The notes under the pieces are model-generated. The model was not told the DNA's origin, made no database searches, and was given only the letters and a program-made list of their open reading frames with translations. From NCBI GenBank assembly GCA_034231615.1, contig CM067316.1:23831791-23895790 (forward strand): DNA of 64,000 bases, in the 5' to 3' direction. This DNA comes from Meghimatium bilineatum (taxonomy: Eukaryota > Mollusca > Gastropoda > Stylommatophora > Philomycidae). Shown piece after piece: positions 42,534 to 57,500 of this stretch; within the stretch, counting starts at the first letter, position 1, and every line of letters begins with the position of its first letter. Both the position numbers and the translations under genes were made by a program.

Positions 42534-45500
42534 GTAAGTAAATTAGAGTTGTGTATGTCAAAATTGTTACAAATTGTATCCCTAGACTGTGTGTTGATAA
42601 TTTTAAACCATTCAAGAATTGGATGTAATATCAAGATTGTTTAAAGAAGAATAGAAATGGCTAAAAAATACTTTCAATGGCATGAGGAATATATTAACAT
42701 AAAAACAAATCACAAACTAAAAATGACAATTATAAAATGCCACATTTATTCTACATTAATGTGTGGCTTAGAAGCATGGATAATAAACAAACATCTAGCA
42801 GACAGAATTGATGCCTTTGAGAAGTGGATATATAAACGAATAGGGAGAACTTCATGAAAAGAAGAACAAAAAACAAAGAAATTCTGACAACACTGGGTAT
42901 GGAAAAAAACCACTATTGTCTATCCCAGGTGGATGATGGTCAGAATATTCACTTTTCCTGTTAAGCTTTAGCTGTCTATCCAAGGCCAGGTTTTTCACCT
43001 TTGCTGTGTTTAATTCATATTTGTTCAGGGTTGTCTTGATATTATCTACCCATCTTCTTCTAGGTCTTCCTCTGGCCTTGTATCCAGATTTTCTCATGTT
43101 ATATGTTTTGTCGGCAGTTGGTTATGGTTCATTCTCATACAGTGTCCAAACCATTTTATCTGTTTTATTCTTTCTTGATGTATTCTGGTGCATGGTCGAT
43201 TCTTCTCCTAATTTCATCATTTCTTATTTTATCTAGTTTGGTTACTCTTGTGGCTTTTCTCAGGCATTTCATCTCACATGTTGCAAGTTTTCTCTGCTGG
43301 GCTATTGTCAGAGCCCGTGTCTGACATTGGTAGCAAAGTGTTGGCATACAAATACTGTTGATCAAATACCACACCTTTCAAGATCAAAGTGAATGATATG
43401 GTATTAAAACAGGTCCATCAATTAAAATATTTAGGTACAATGATTACAGCAGATGGAAGAAGTTCAACAGAAATAAGCAGAATAGGGCAGGCATAAACAA
43501 CATTCAGAAAAATTAAAAATATATAGTGTAATATAACTGTATCATTAGAGGTGAGAAAGAGAGTTCTGTAGTGCTATATAACTCCTATACTAACATATGG
43601 ATGCAAGTCGTGGACAATAAGCAAACAGGAAAGTGGGAGATTAAAGGCAAAAGAGATGTGATTCTACAGAATAATACTGAGAATACCATGGACTGCCAGA
43701 AAAAATAATGTGGGGGTGTTGAAAGAGTAAAATGTGAAACAGACCTTAATCAACAATATAAGAAAAAGACTATCTTCATTTTTTGGCCATCTCATGAGAC
43801 AGGGAGGTTTGGAGAAAATAATCACAAGAATGAAGGCAACAGAGACAGAGGGCGACAACATGAGAAAATATTAGACAGTTTAACAATCTGGCACGGCAGG
43901 GAAACAACAACAATCTTAATACATAATACTAGAGAACTGTGGAGAGCCATGATCGTCTATGTCAGCTGGCATGGTACCTGATGATGATCATCATCTGTCT
44001 CTTGATTTCCATCTTGATCTTTGGGTTGAGCAGTAATAGTGATAGATGGTTTGTCACTATGTTTGCTTTTTGGCATCTTGTCTCAATTTCTCTTGTCTAC
44101 TTTTCTTTTGTATGTGAATATACTTTCTAAGTATTTAAATTCAGAAGTTTGTTTCACTTTAGTTTTGTTTATTATTTTATTCATTGGGTTTGGTGACTTG
44201 TTGATTTTTCTGTTTTCTGTGTATTTATTTTCATGTTATACTTTGTGCAAGTTGTCGTCAGTGCATTAATATGATTTTGTAACTGCTTTTCATCTTCGTA
44301 AATAAGACATTGATCATCAGCAAATAGCAGTTGCATTGATTGTGTTATTTATTCTTTTTCTCGATTGCAGTTTGACATATCTACACAGCAAGTCTGGTTT
44401 TCTTAATGTATTCTACTGTATTTGAGAGATCCTCAGTGCTCCCATACAGCTTTCTGTGGATAATGTCTCTGTGGGATAGCATTCCTCCATTAAATGGTTT
44501 AGTGTAATGCAGTTCTGCATGATATGTTCCGCTGTCTGTGCTGCCTGCTCACATGGACACAGAGGTGATGGAACAAGTCTTGTCATATTTAAGTGGCTGT
44601 TTAGTCTGTTGTGTTAAGTTCTGATGCAGAAGATAATATGGATGGTGGACTTTCCTAATAGCTTTGATGACAGTACTCTTTTCTTGGTAGGTGATTTCTT
44701 GGTCTTCTTGTTCCTGTGTTGCTCCATCCTTTGCCAGCATATCTGTCTCCTCATTTCCTGGTATGCCACAGAGGAATGGTATCCATTGTAGTAATACCTT
44801 TCTTTGGGTGCTCACTCACTTCGTGTATGGCTTTCTTCAGGTCTGGTAATTTATCACTGTCAAGGGTCTGTAGGACAGACATAGCATCAGTAAGAAATAC
44901 CACCTGTTGACATTGACATATCTTTTTAATTATTTCTGCAGCAAAAGGCTCAGCCATGTTGTAAACCATGACACAACAATTTCCATTCTTAAGACTACAT
45001 TCTGCTAACTAGCAGGAGTTTAATTACAAATACAGAAATAGAAGCCAAATGATAAAGTAAAATTAACCTATAGCTTTTATTAATACCATAGGGGTGTGAG
45101 ATGTTAGCGATCGCACATTTAAATTACTCTGCTATATTAGGGTGGTAGTCACCTCCTCTCCCTTGTAGTCTTTATTTCCCAGATTAGTCCGGTAGCCAAT
45201 TAAGACTGTTGACCCGAAAGCCGTTGCGGTCTGAAAAACATTTTCACCTTAACTGGGGAATGAATCCAGGACCTCTCATGCGAAGCCAATTCATTAACTA
45301 CTAAGCTAAGCTACCCCTGAAGCTGAATGATAATGTTGGTGATGAAGAACCTATAACCTGTTTGATGAAAAATATCATAAAATCTGATAATAATGTATTT
45401 TTTTAAAATTCTCAGCTTCCTGTAGACATTCATGACCCAACTACACAGGAAGAGCCCTCACCAACTTCAGTGCCAATCCCTATGGAAAGTGACAGTTCAG

Positions 45501-48500
45501 AACTGGGAGCTTCTAAACAAAACAGCAATACAGCCAACCAAGAATGTTCTAATGTTAAAATGTCTCTGGAGTCTTGTATTTCATTGTTACGTCAATATGT
45601 GAACAGGCTTGTTCACATGTTAGAACCTAAGGTATGCCAATAAGCCATAGAAAAATATTTGTTTGTTTGTGTGTTTAGTGTTTAATCTGTTCTTAATAAG
45701 CTCCAGTTAAATTTTGGAAATACAAAAACCTCAACATTAATATAATTTTATGTTTAATTTCTCATGTTTAGTATTTCTTCTTCAGTTTTCATTCTCAAAC
45801 TCCCGCTGGATGTCTCTTGTAGCAGGACAATTGTCCTAGTAGATTTCCAGCAAGATGTAGTCCAGAGAATGGAAATGCGTTGTGTCGCCGTTTTAGTTGC
45901 GCCAATGGCCCGACACAGCCGTCTTCGGCGGATGTTTAGTATTTATTTATATAGTATTTATCAAGGGTATTCAGACTTTGATGATCAGTGGAACTATATA
46001 ATAATTCTTAGAGGTATATGGATATTGATGATCAGTGAAACAAAATTTAGTGCCAGTGACTTGAATGTCATGGGGTCTAGATGGCCGATGCTGTTAAAGT
46101 GAGTAGCCACAGAAGCTAAAGATACATGAGTAATATCATGCAAATATGGTCACAAAGTCTCTGGCCAGCTTCACCTATCTGGGCATATCATATTTGCTAA
46201 TGGAAGCCACAGTTGTGTAATTTCTAAGTCACTCATCCTTTGACCTGATGAACTGGACTTAAATTCACTTGTCACTTGTTGTTTGCAACAAAAGAAAATA
46301 ACTCCCATAATCTACCTAACCATCAGGAAATGACTACCAGAACTTATGCTCTGGGAAGGTTGAAGATGCTACTATCGCAAATGAGAAAATTCTGAAGGTT
46401 TCACTAGTCAGGCAGTTTCTGGTCAATTACTGATTAGACAGCTGAGCACTTGTGGAAAAATTGTGTTTTGATGGTGATTCATAATATCTTTACATTTGCA
46501 AATGATGGTGTAAATAATATTGCTAGACTCACAAATAAAGCCATTCTTAATAAGTAGCATGGCTTTGGAAAATGATACAGCACCTTTTTTTATCACATAG
46601 ACACATGTTTCTGCATTTCCAGTGACTACTCTGCATTGTATAGAATAGACATTGAATTTGTTTACTTTAAAGCATTGAAGGACCAAGATGTTCTTGAGGT
46701 TCTTATTGCATCTGTGGTCGAGTAGTTGGAGAACATGAAAACCTGCATGTGTTTGAGGATTAAATTAAATAAGGGGACATGAAGAAACAAAACTTTACAG
46801 AGAGTGTGAATTTTGGTTAAAAAGGATTTAAAATGTAATCCTGTCAGAAGAGGAAGTTTTATGAGTATTCATCAGTTGTTGAGAAATTCTTAAGTAGAGA
46901 CATGATGAGGTACTATACTTGTTTCAGTATCTGCTAAAGAATTCTTGGGTCAATGAAAGGATATAAAACATTCAGTAACAATCCTGTTATATCAACCAAA
47001 GGCCTTCATCAATTTTTTAGCAACACCAAGCAGATATTTTATGCATTACCACATATAAGCAGATTTCAAAATTTGTATAATTTCATATTTATTTTACTGT
47101 CCTTAGGTTGGTAAAGAAACTCAACCAATTGAGATTAATCTACGACTTCGACTGTCTTATCAGGACATTTCTAAACTGCGCAGTTTTGGACAGGGAAGTT
47201 CAAGTGAAATTCATGATGTACATGAGACTTTAGTTTATATGATGCAGTATGCTAGTGACATTTTGCCACCTGAGTCCAATTTTTATTTTCTTAATAAAAT
47301 TGGCCTGTCTCCTGAAGTTCTGACACAAGTAGGTGAAACAATGTAGTTTTGTCTGATATATTGTATGTGATAAGTTTTAAGCGATAAAAGTCCCAATGGT
47401 TAAAATAATGTTTACTGCTAACAACTGGCTCCCAGTGAAAGCAAGGTTCAGTACCTGTTTACCTTAACCGTTAGGGCTCTGAATTAAAAATTAAGAAACA
47501 TCCCCTGGGGCCTGATTCTTTTTTGGAAAATTTGCGTTATTGATGGTGGGTGTTTTGAAAACGTGATAGCTTTTTTGTTTTAAAAGATATCAAAATAATT
47601 TTTGCATATCTAAATAAAGGAGTGAATAGTGAATATAGTCATGTTTTTATTGTTGTTGTATGTATGATATGACAGTTGTGAGCAAATTGTGAAGTTGAAA
47701 ATTCGGGGGAATAATCGCAAAATGCCATTTTCAAATTGCACATATAACTTCTTGACAACCCTAATACTTTAGCAATGTGTGGAAACATTGATAAAATCCT
47801 CATAAATACCTATACTTATTGTATATATATTGTTTTATATCAAAACTAATATAATATGAACTAAAATAAACTAATAAAACGTGAAGAAATCGCATATAAC
47901 GTCCGTCCGGTCAACACTAGGTCTAGGCTGACACACAACGTAATTATTGTCTATGCACACATGTGGCACCCTTGATACATATTGTTTTTAAACAACTACA
48001 CAAACATTCTTATCAAATAACATATTAAACACAAAAAACAACAATTAAAACATGTAGTCACGATCACTTAGCCATGCCACGCGGTACTCAATTTGATAGT
48101 AAAATACGGTCCGAAAATGGCTAACGTCGCTCTAGAAATTCGTTGACAAAACCAGCCGGCTTTCTCCCTTCTTGCAATCGTAACGTATAAAGGAATTTTA
48201 CCTTTAAACTGTGACGTATTCCTAGCTTTGTTTGCCGGATTTTATACGCCACAAGATCATTACTTCGTGAAGTTTCGTACTCGGGAATCGAGCCATATCG
48301 TATGTAGCCGATTTGCACCAATAGGCACAATGGGGTATCTACTCATTGGCGCAAATTGGCGCCTATAGAGGCCTAAGGGTTAAAAAATGTGAAATATGCC
48401 TTGGTTTGTTCAGGCTTATTTTCTAGTTCAGGGTGCAATGAATAGGACCACTATCATCTTTCTAGGCAAGGCGACTAAAGAAAGTTGGAGGATAGTTTGA

Positions 48501-51500
48501 CAACCTATCACCTTGGACAAATCATTGTCACTTCTTGTCTCAATTGCTATTTTTATCCAATAATCCACATGTATGATGAAGAGATGCAGGCCAGTGGACA
48601 TTGCACTGTTGTCCTTTTGTGGCAGACTTCTAGGTAATGGGGATTTTGACAACTAAGTTGGACATCTACCAACACTGCTTTATGCTGCGTCATCCTGGAC
48701 TGTCTGTGTGAGACACGCTTGACAGCTTAACTCTTTCCACCATCTGTGCCTAAGAAACTTCATGGGAGTACATTGGCAAGGCCGAGTACCAGACACGGAA
48801 ATCCTTCAAAAGTCCTGTATGTAAAAACATCCATGCCCTGTTGACTAAGTCCTAAATCCACTGGACTGACACATCGTCCGTATGCCAGAAAAGAGCCTTC
48901 CAAAGAGGTGAGGAGCTGTGCAGTGGCTGGCAGAAAAAGTGCTTCAACAATCACTTAAAGAACTCTCTCAAATGCTGCAGCATCGATTCTAGCTCCTGGG
49001 AGACTACAGCTCTAGATCACTCAGCCTGGCACACCCAGATTACTGCTGGCATAACTAAATTTGAAAAAAAGAGAACACTGAGGGCAATTTATAAGCAAAG
49101 GAAGCAGAAGGAGAAATCCAAAAACTATCCTACTCGGGACCCTCTTCACTCCTGCATGCACTGCAATAGAACTTTCCTGGCATGAATCGGACTCATCGGG
49201 TTATCTACGAGGGGGAGTCAATAAGTAAGTCACAAATTGATGTTGGATGGCAGGAAAATGCAGTAGGTGGTTTCTAAAACTGTTTATAGTTGATATCATC
49301 ATAGAACTTTATGTTTATGTTCGCTAGATGGCGCTAGCTGTACTTTGCGCATGCGCAGCACAAAAAACAAAATGGCTACTGTACTTATAGAGTGTACAAT
49401 CAATGAACAACGTGCTGTTGTGCGTTTTTTATGGGCAAAAGGACTGCCTGCAAAAGACATTCATAAAGAAATACTTCCTGTTTATGCTGACAATTGTTTG
49501 TCCCGTAAAGCGGTGCACAGCTGGTAAAAAAATTTTCTCAAGGACGCTCTAAAATTGTTGACGAAATCCGATCTGGTCGTGCTGTTGAAATTGCAACAGA
49601 CGCATCTGTGCAGCGGGTTGAGGAGATGATTCGAGGTGACAGACGAGTAACGATAGACGCTGTAGCAGCTGCAATAGGGTGCTCACATGGTTCAGCATAC
49701 AGCATCATGCATGACCGATTGAAATTTAAGAAAGTGTGTTCAAGGTGGGTGCCCAGACAATTGACGGACGAACACAAAATGAACCGATTAGGCTTGTCAT
49801 TGGAGCATCTCTGTCAATACGCAAATGAAGGAGAAAGACATGATGAACAGGATTATTACTGGGGACGAATCATGGGTGCATCACTACCAGCCTGAATCAA
49901 AGCGTGCTTCAATGCAATGGAAACATCCTTCTTCGCCTTGTGTCCAAAAATTCAAGGTTACCCCATCAGCAGGGAAGGTTATGCTGACAGTGTTCTGGGA
50001 TTGTCAAGGAGTGCTTTTAACCAATTTCAAAAAGAAAGGTGACAATGTGAATTCTGAATCATACTGTGAAGTTCTATCAGTGCTTCGGGATGCAATTCGA
50101 AGAAAACGTCCAGGGCTGCTGACTAGAGGAGTGCTACTCCTTCATGACAATGCTAGACCACATACGGCTCAATTAACTCAGGAGAAAATAAAAAATCTTG
50201 GTTGGAAAATTCTGGAACATCCTCCTTACAGCCCCGATTTAGCCCCTAGTGATTTTCACCTTTTTGGTCCACTAAAAACCCACCTTGGCGGGAAGCATTT
50301 CGCGACTGACGCAGAAGTTGAATGTGAAGTGAAAATGTGGCTTAAAAAGCAGAGCACGCAGTTCTACGCAGCAGGTTTGGGAGGACTCATAAAACGATGG
50401 GATAAATGCATCAATGTTGGTGGAAATTATGTTGAGAAGTAAAGGGATAATGTATGTGTAAAAATAAACAGTTTTCAGGTTTTTATCGTCTTCAGTTTTT
50501 TTCTAAAGAGCCATTTGTGACTTACTTATTGACTCCCCCTCGTACAAACTCACAAACCCAAACCAAATTAGACAATAAAAATATTTTGTTTTTTTTCTAC
50601 TTGCTCATCACATTTATATTGTTTTTTTTCATGCCTTGCTCATCTTTGGTGCTTAATTGCAGCAAGCACTCCATATATGGACATGTATGGAGTGCCCTCC
50701 ACCATCCGCCACCTGTGGACGCGCCTGGTAGGGGTCAGTAGCCACCCCCCCCCAACCAGGTTGGTGTTGTGGTAGTCCTTGTCTCAATTGATCCGTTCTC
50801 AGTGACTTGAGAGCACAGTTTGAATGTCTTGACAAAATCACATCTTTTTTTAGATGCGGTTAGTCAAGTACGGAAGAACCCGTGTACGATAGTTGCTAGG
50901 CGATTTGGTGCCGTTGAACGGACTGGTTTGATTCCTGTTAGTCTTAAGACAACCTTATGAGCTTGGTTGTCACCTCAGTTACACAACTGAGAAGAACCTG
51001 TGCTTTTGTCTTAAAGACTATGGGCTGTCAAGAGCTACCAGCTCACAGCTAAAAGGATTATTTCATCATCATCTTGAGTACAAATTATAAGTTCCCATCT
51101 TGAATATTTTTGGTGTTATGAAGTTTAGGTATCTAACATTATCTCTGTCTTTCATTATAATCTGTCTTGTCCAATATTGGTTTTTCTGGCTGTCACTGTT
51201 TTTATACCTCTTTTTCTTATGACAGTGCTACTTCAGAAAAATGGCAATTGTTTATAATGAACTTCATTCTCTCGTTCTGCGATCAGTCACTATGCACACA
51301 GTTTTATATTGATCATGTATATAGCGGTTTATTTTAGGTTGCTGTAGGTTCCCTACAATTTAGTTTGCAGAGATGTTGGCCAATGATGCAACCAGTCGAG
51401 ATAACTAAATGGAAACTATAGACTTGAACAACATCAACAAATTTAACAGAAATGATCAAATCACAAAATTTCAATTAAGAGTGGTTGTGCTATCTAAAAG

Positions 51501-54500
51501 TACACTTACACTGAATCGACGTCAGTGACTCTGCAGCCTGTATTTGAAGTAACAACACAGACACTAAAACATATACTACGGACCTGTCCAAGCTTTACTA
51601 CTCACAAAGTGATTGTCTGGAACATCCTCTGAATATTGATCTATTTTAGCACATAAACATTAATCAGTTTTGCAGTCAATAGCAAACAACTGAAATATAT
51701 TTCCAAATGTGAAGAAAAACATTACTACTAACATATTTTGGATATAAAAAGACATGAAGAGTTGCACAGACTAATCTTGGAAGGAAATATTCCACGAAGA
51801 TTTTTTTTTAACATTCAATCTTACACTCCCGCTGAATCTCTTTTGTAGCAGTAACATATTAACTAATACGGATATTATGTTATGTGTTTGTTGTTACTGA
51901 GGATATTTCAATACCTGTACGGGATGTTTGTTGTTGTTGTAATAGTCCTTGTCTCGATCGGTCCGTTCGGGTGACTTTGTGTGCACGATTTGAATGGCTT
52001 GATGAAATCGCATCTTTTATGGAGATGCGGTTAGTCAAGTACTGAAAAACGTGTGTGCAATTGTTGCTAGGCGATTTGGTGCCGTAGAACGGACTGGTTC
52101 AATTCCCGTTAGTCTCAAGAATTTTTAAAAATTGTCCTCTGGCTTCCTACTTAAAAAATTTATTTGTAGCAGTACAGTGGTCATACTATATTTCCAGCAG
52201 GAAACACCCATATGGGGAGCAAAGGATGGTAGCACTGTGACCTGTCATGTATACAGTAAGAAGCAACTAAGAATGGTTGATTGTGTAGTTTTCTATCTCA
52301 TCCTTTCAAAGTGAAGGTTAAAGTGACCCACAATGCTTTTTTGCTGAAGTCATATGTGTCAGCCCAAAAAAACATAGATATGATCATGCTGTAAACAGTG
52401 TAAGAATAAATTTCAGTCTCCTGACTACATCCTGATGGTTGGTTGGTTGCTGATCCAGTGGTCCATGGGCTCATGCCCTTTGACCTAATGCCATTAAATG
52501 GCATTATATTGCTGGGAAGTCTGTGGATTTTCAGCCCACACCGGGACAGAGCCAGAGAATAACTATCACACCTCCAGGAAGGTAGGTTTCAACCTATGCA
52601 CAGCCACTGTAGCCAAGATAGGGTTCACTGTGCTCATTCCCCGCCACCAATTGACTACTGGTTATGCCGAACTTCTCTATTGCACCAAATGTTCAAGTCA
52701 AAAAGATTGTCACGTCCTGAGTCACTGTGCCTCTATGATGGGTTTTAGCCATAGGAAAAAAACAGTGCTGTCAGTTTCCTCCTCCCCAGTGCTGCGCAGT
52801 ACATCTCTTGCTCCCTCCACAGAGGGTGCCTACATATATTCAAGTAAACATGAAACACAATTCAACAACAAAATAACAGCGCAAGGAGCATAATTGTATC
52901 GATGATGTGCCATGAAGCTTCTATAAGAAGATAACCTCAATATAACGGCATGTCATCTACTAAGGTTTTCTATTGCATGAGTGGTTTGTCTAGTGGGCCA
53001 TTGGTGAGACCCACAGACGCAACCACATCCGTGTCTACATCCTGATAATCAGCAGGAGTTTGAAAACAAATGCAGAAACAGAAGACTGTATCTGTTTAAT
53101 GTATACTTTTAAAATTTAAATGGACTTGCACTCTTAAAATGATTAAAAAATGAACTTGCAACTGTTGCTTTAACTTACATAACCAAACAGTGAGAAATAA
53201 AGCTTCACATGATGTTTTATAGTAGCTAGAAAAGATATGTCCGGCTCTGTGAAGGAGATAGTTTTGTACAGCCTGGTTCAGTTTCAGCCACAGGCAGTTG
53301 TGCATCAAAACTGTTCATAAAGCAATTGCAACTTACTGAACATAAATATTGCCAATAAAATCACTGGACAAAAAAAAGAAATCTGGTTTCATCTTTGGGC
53401 CCTTAACCTTTAGCGTGCTATGTTTACAATTACGCAATTTTTCTTGTGCCGCTGCCTGCCGCGGAATTGATTTTCGAAATGTTACGCAATCGTTGGTGAC
53501 TGTTTTGAAATCGTGATAACTTCTTTGTTGTTACAGATATTTAAATAATATTTTCACATATAAATAAAAAATTAAATTATGCATATATTGGTGTAAGTTT
53601 TGTTTGTGTGTGTGTGATATGAGACGTGTGAGAAAGTGATAAAGTCAAATTTAGACCTATCTCGATCTAGACCTACCGTATTTTTGATTGATCGTAAGCT
53701 GTGAAATCTGTTGACTATTATATATTTTACATAATGGAAACATCGTAGAATAATTTAATAATCACATATGAAGGACCTACTTGTCGACTTTTCCACTGTT
53801 TAATCTGTTGAAATGATAATTTCACTGAATATACTATTGACAAATAGGATAATAAACACGATTCACTGTCTTGTCGATTCGCTACGATGCAGAAGACTAG
53901 AAATTGCTTGAATTTCCATTTCAAAATCACTTCATATCGTTTTCCGTGGCAATCTGCCATCACAAACAAAATGCCGTCAAATTTTCTTCCTGGTGTTGGC
54001 ATTACATTCTGTCAAAAAGCTACAGATCTCGATTTTTCAAGATTTTTTCGTTCGGTATTGGGTTTACCGAATCGGGCTGTTGATTTCGACTTCAGCAATC
54101 AATATATGCCACTATTTCAGTGAAATGCTTTGCCCCGATTGTAAACACAGCGCTAAAGGTTAATCGAATATGCTAAAAAAAATTCTTTAGATGAAATATT
54201 CAATAGTTTTTCTTATTCTTCAGCATTCATTCTCAAACTCCCATTGGATCTCTTTTGTAGCAGGAATATTGTCCTGCTAGATTTCCAGAATGATGTAATC
54301 CAGAGAATGGAAATTGTGAATGAATGTGTTCAGAGAATACATTGTATCACCGTTTTATTTGAGTCAATGACCCAACACCACCGTAATAGTTTTTTATTGT
54401 TATTTTCAGATTGGAATCATTGTCTTATCTTTCCTGGCATGCTTAATATTTCTATCGAAAATGACTGTTTCAAAGAGAATTGTAATAAATGTTCTATTCT

Positions 54501-57500
54501 TTGCATTTGTTATGAGTGTCATTTTCACCTGGATGGAGATGTACCAGGTAAGTTGGTCTTTTATGTATACGAAAATCAAAGAATTTAAAAAAAAATGCTT
54601 TCAGAGATAAATTGTAAGATTAAAAACATGGAATAGAGCTTGTGAGATTAATACAATAAAGTTCTTGCATATTAACATTATTTTGTTATTGTGGATCATT
54701 ATTTGCATTTCACATACACAATCATGCTTGCTGCACCTTCTATAAGTGCTTAGATATAGTTCATAGTCAGTGATTTATACCAAATCCCAATCATGAGATA
54801 TCAATGAAAGACATGGTTCCCTTGATATTATTATTAGTTTTTTTGCATACATTTATATTTATGCCTGAAAGAATGAGCTTGAGAACAATAACAATTTTTA
54901 GTAGATAATATTGCAGAATTTATATGCTTAACTTTATCAATAAAGACAATATGTGTAAAGAAATCATTGGACATATTGTAATACAACAATTTAATTTTGA
55001 ATTATTTTATACAAATATAAATATTTTGGCTCCCCATGAAACCTAGCAGCACACATGAATAAGACAAGACTATTTTATACAGTATTTAAAATTGTGTCAT
55101 TTCGTAACTATTGTGGGGAGATGCAGGGCATATCACAGATGGCCAAGCTGGTTCAATATCAGCTGCATACAGTTGTGCATTAGGACCATACAGAAAGGAA
55201 TGGGATCTTCGTAACATCAAATATTGCTTAGAAAATCACCCATCATGAAGTACCATAATTTTGACAGGATGTAGCAGTCATCACATCCTTTCGAAGCGCT
55301 TATGGGTATTGAGTCAATCATCTTTTTTTCTGTGAGTCACACGTTCAGTAGGTCTTTGATATCTTGCAAAAATCTTCTTCATGGCCTACCTCTTTTTCCA
55401 TTGCTCTGGCATCATCCATTGTCCCCTCATCAATGGATCCCTCCATTATGGTATTTTCTAGATTGTGTCATTTGATATGGCCAAAGTATTGTAAGGTTCT
55501 AGAGAGACCCTTGTTCAGCCAGTTTTCCTTTTTGCTGTCAGTTTTCTCAGAATGTCCCTATTTGATCTTTGTGATCCATGGTATTCTGAGAATTCTTCTG
55601 TAACATTTTGTTTAAAAGGCTGCAATTTTGTTTCTCCCATTGGTGATTTTTCAAGATTAACATCCATATATTGCAACTGGGAATATGCGGGCCTTAAAGA
55701 AAGTTTTGTTATTTTGTTGCAGCCCAGCCATATATTTATAATTTGTAAGACTTTATTTGATGCAATGGCCAGCCTCCGTCTTCTTCATAGCAATCTCCAT
55801 TTCTGCTTATAATAAAACCACAGTATTCAAAACTGGTAACTAGTTCTAGTTATCTTTTAAAGATTGAGAACGTGTTAGTGGTTTTGGCACTATTCTTGAT
55901 GTTGGTCGTACTTTAAATTATAATATATTTTGTTGTTTGCTGTGTTCTTTGATGGAATTTGTGAAGTGTTCAAGACCTTTTTTGATGTGGGACAATAGTG
56001 TTGTATTATCAGCATATTGTAGTTAATGGTATCTTGTAATCTCCGATATTGAGTGAGTCTAAGTTGCTTTGCTGCTGGTAAATCTTACTTTCCTCGTGAT
56101 GTTGTCTGCATAAACATTGAAGACATATGTTGATATAACGCATCTTTGTCTGACTCCTTTTTCTACATCTTAGTTTCACCATCTACTCTTACAGCTGCTT
56201 GTTCTTGGTACAATGAGAAAATATTTGGTTGTTTGATTACTACATCCTGAATTGGATATGCTATCAACCAATATGTTTCCTTTTTTTTCAGAAAAAGGTG
56301 GCAGATCAAGAGAAATTATTTATGACACGCAATTGGAGTGAGGACTGTCGAAACATGAATGATGTGTCCTGGTATGAAAAGTGGAGCTCATACATGGTGT
56401 CCATTGTCACATTTAAGGATGACAAATGCAAAGAATACTATGAGGCAATGCTGGTGAACCCTTTAGTTAAAGTTTCACCATTTGAAGTAAGTGTTGTACA
56501 AGGTTACTTAGAATTTTTGCTTTAAAATATTTCTTGGAATATTATGCATGATGAAATGTGAGGCCAGATACAAAGAAATGATTGAGAACCTCTGAGATAG
56601 AAGGCCAGTGAACTGTTACCTTTATCCCTCTGAATGAAAATTGTGCACTTTCTCCTCTGCTCTGAATTTTTGTGTGTGACAATTTCCTTTTTTTTTTTTT
56701 CGTGTGTGTTTGGAAACACAATATTTTTTCCATCCATTACATAATTATAATTAAAATAGGGTAACACAATATTTTGTAGTTTTTATAGATTATAAAATTA
56801 TTTTTTAACGTGCAAATAAATAATTGAATACTAAATCTAATGATGTGAGTTTTGTTTATGTGTGATACAAGAGGTGTAAGAAGGTGGCAAAGATGAAAAA
56901 TTTGAAAAAAATATTCACTTATATTTGTCCGGTTGGCATCCCTGATAAATTCTTCTTCATACTTATGCCAATTGTATTTATATTGTTTCACAACCAAATT
57001 AAAATAATATCACCTGTGAAAACAAACTCGTAGATATCACTTACCTCATCTGTCATTCTTCACTAAGTCTAGGCCTACATACAACATAATTATATTTAAT
57101 TTTTTGTGTGTTGTCCCTGATAAAATTATTCTACTTATCTAGATATATTGTATTTATGTTATTTCATAACCAAACTAACATTCTCATAATATGAAAACAA
57201 ATAAAACACTGTGGGAATAAAATAACATACATAGATATCACTTACCTTATTGGTACACTCTTCACTAGTTCTACACACAATATAGGCCTAATTATATTTA
57301 ATGTCGCAAAATGTCTGGGTCTATTCTTTCCATATCATTTCATAACAAATCTAACATGTTTCTATCTTAGACATATCATTTCATAACAAATCTAACATGT
57401 TACTATCTTAGACATATCATTTCATAACAAATCTAACATGTTACTATCTTAGAAAAAAACTTAATTTTCAAAGAGTTCTTCATCATCAGAGTCACATTCC

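Larger units (their letters stand above)
49208..50542 (+). mobile_element. Full-length mariner element, 1335 bp, with perfect TA target duplication
   Basis: The terminal inverted repeats start CGAGGGGGAGTCAATAAGTA and are identical for the first 30 bases on both sides (49208-49237; complement at 50513-50542). TA is duplicated at 49206-49207 and 50543-50544. The interior carries one transposase gene with two frame lesions. Insertion was into LINE-G2. Confidence 0.95.

Noticed and set aside
49208..50542. An active mariner
   Set aside because: Two frame lesions in the transposase; only sequencing error would rescue it.
54112..55130. Third copy of the GGGGAGATG MITE near 55112
   Set aside because: Only one terminus-like sequence is visible, without partner or clear TA duplication.
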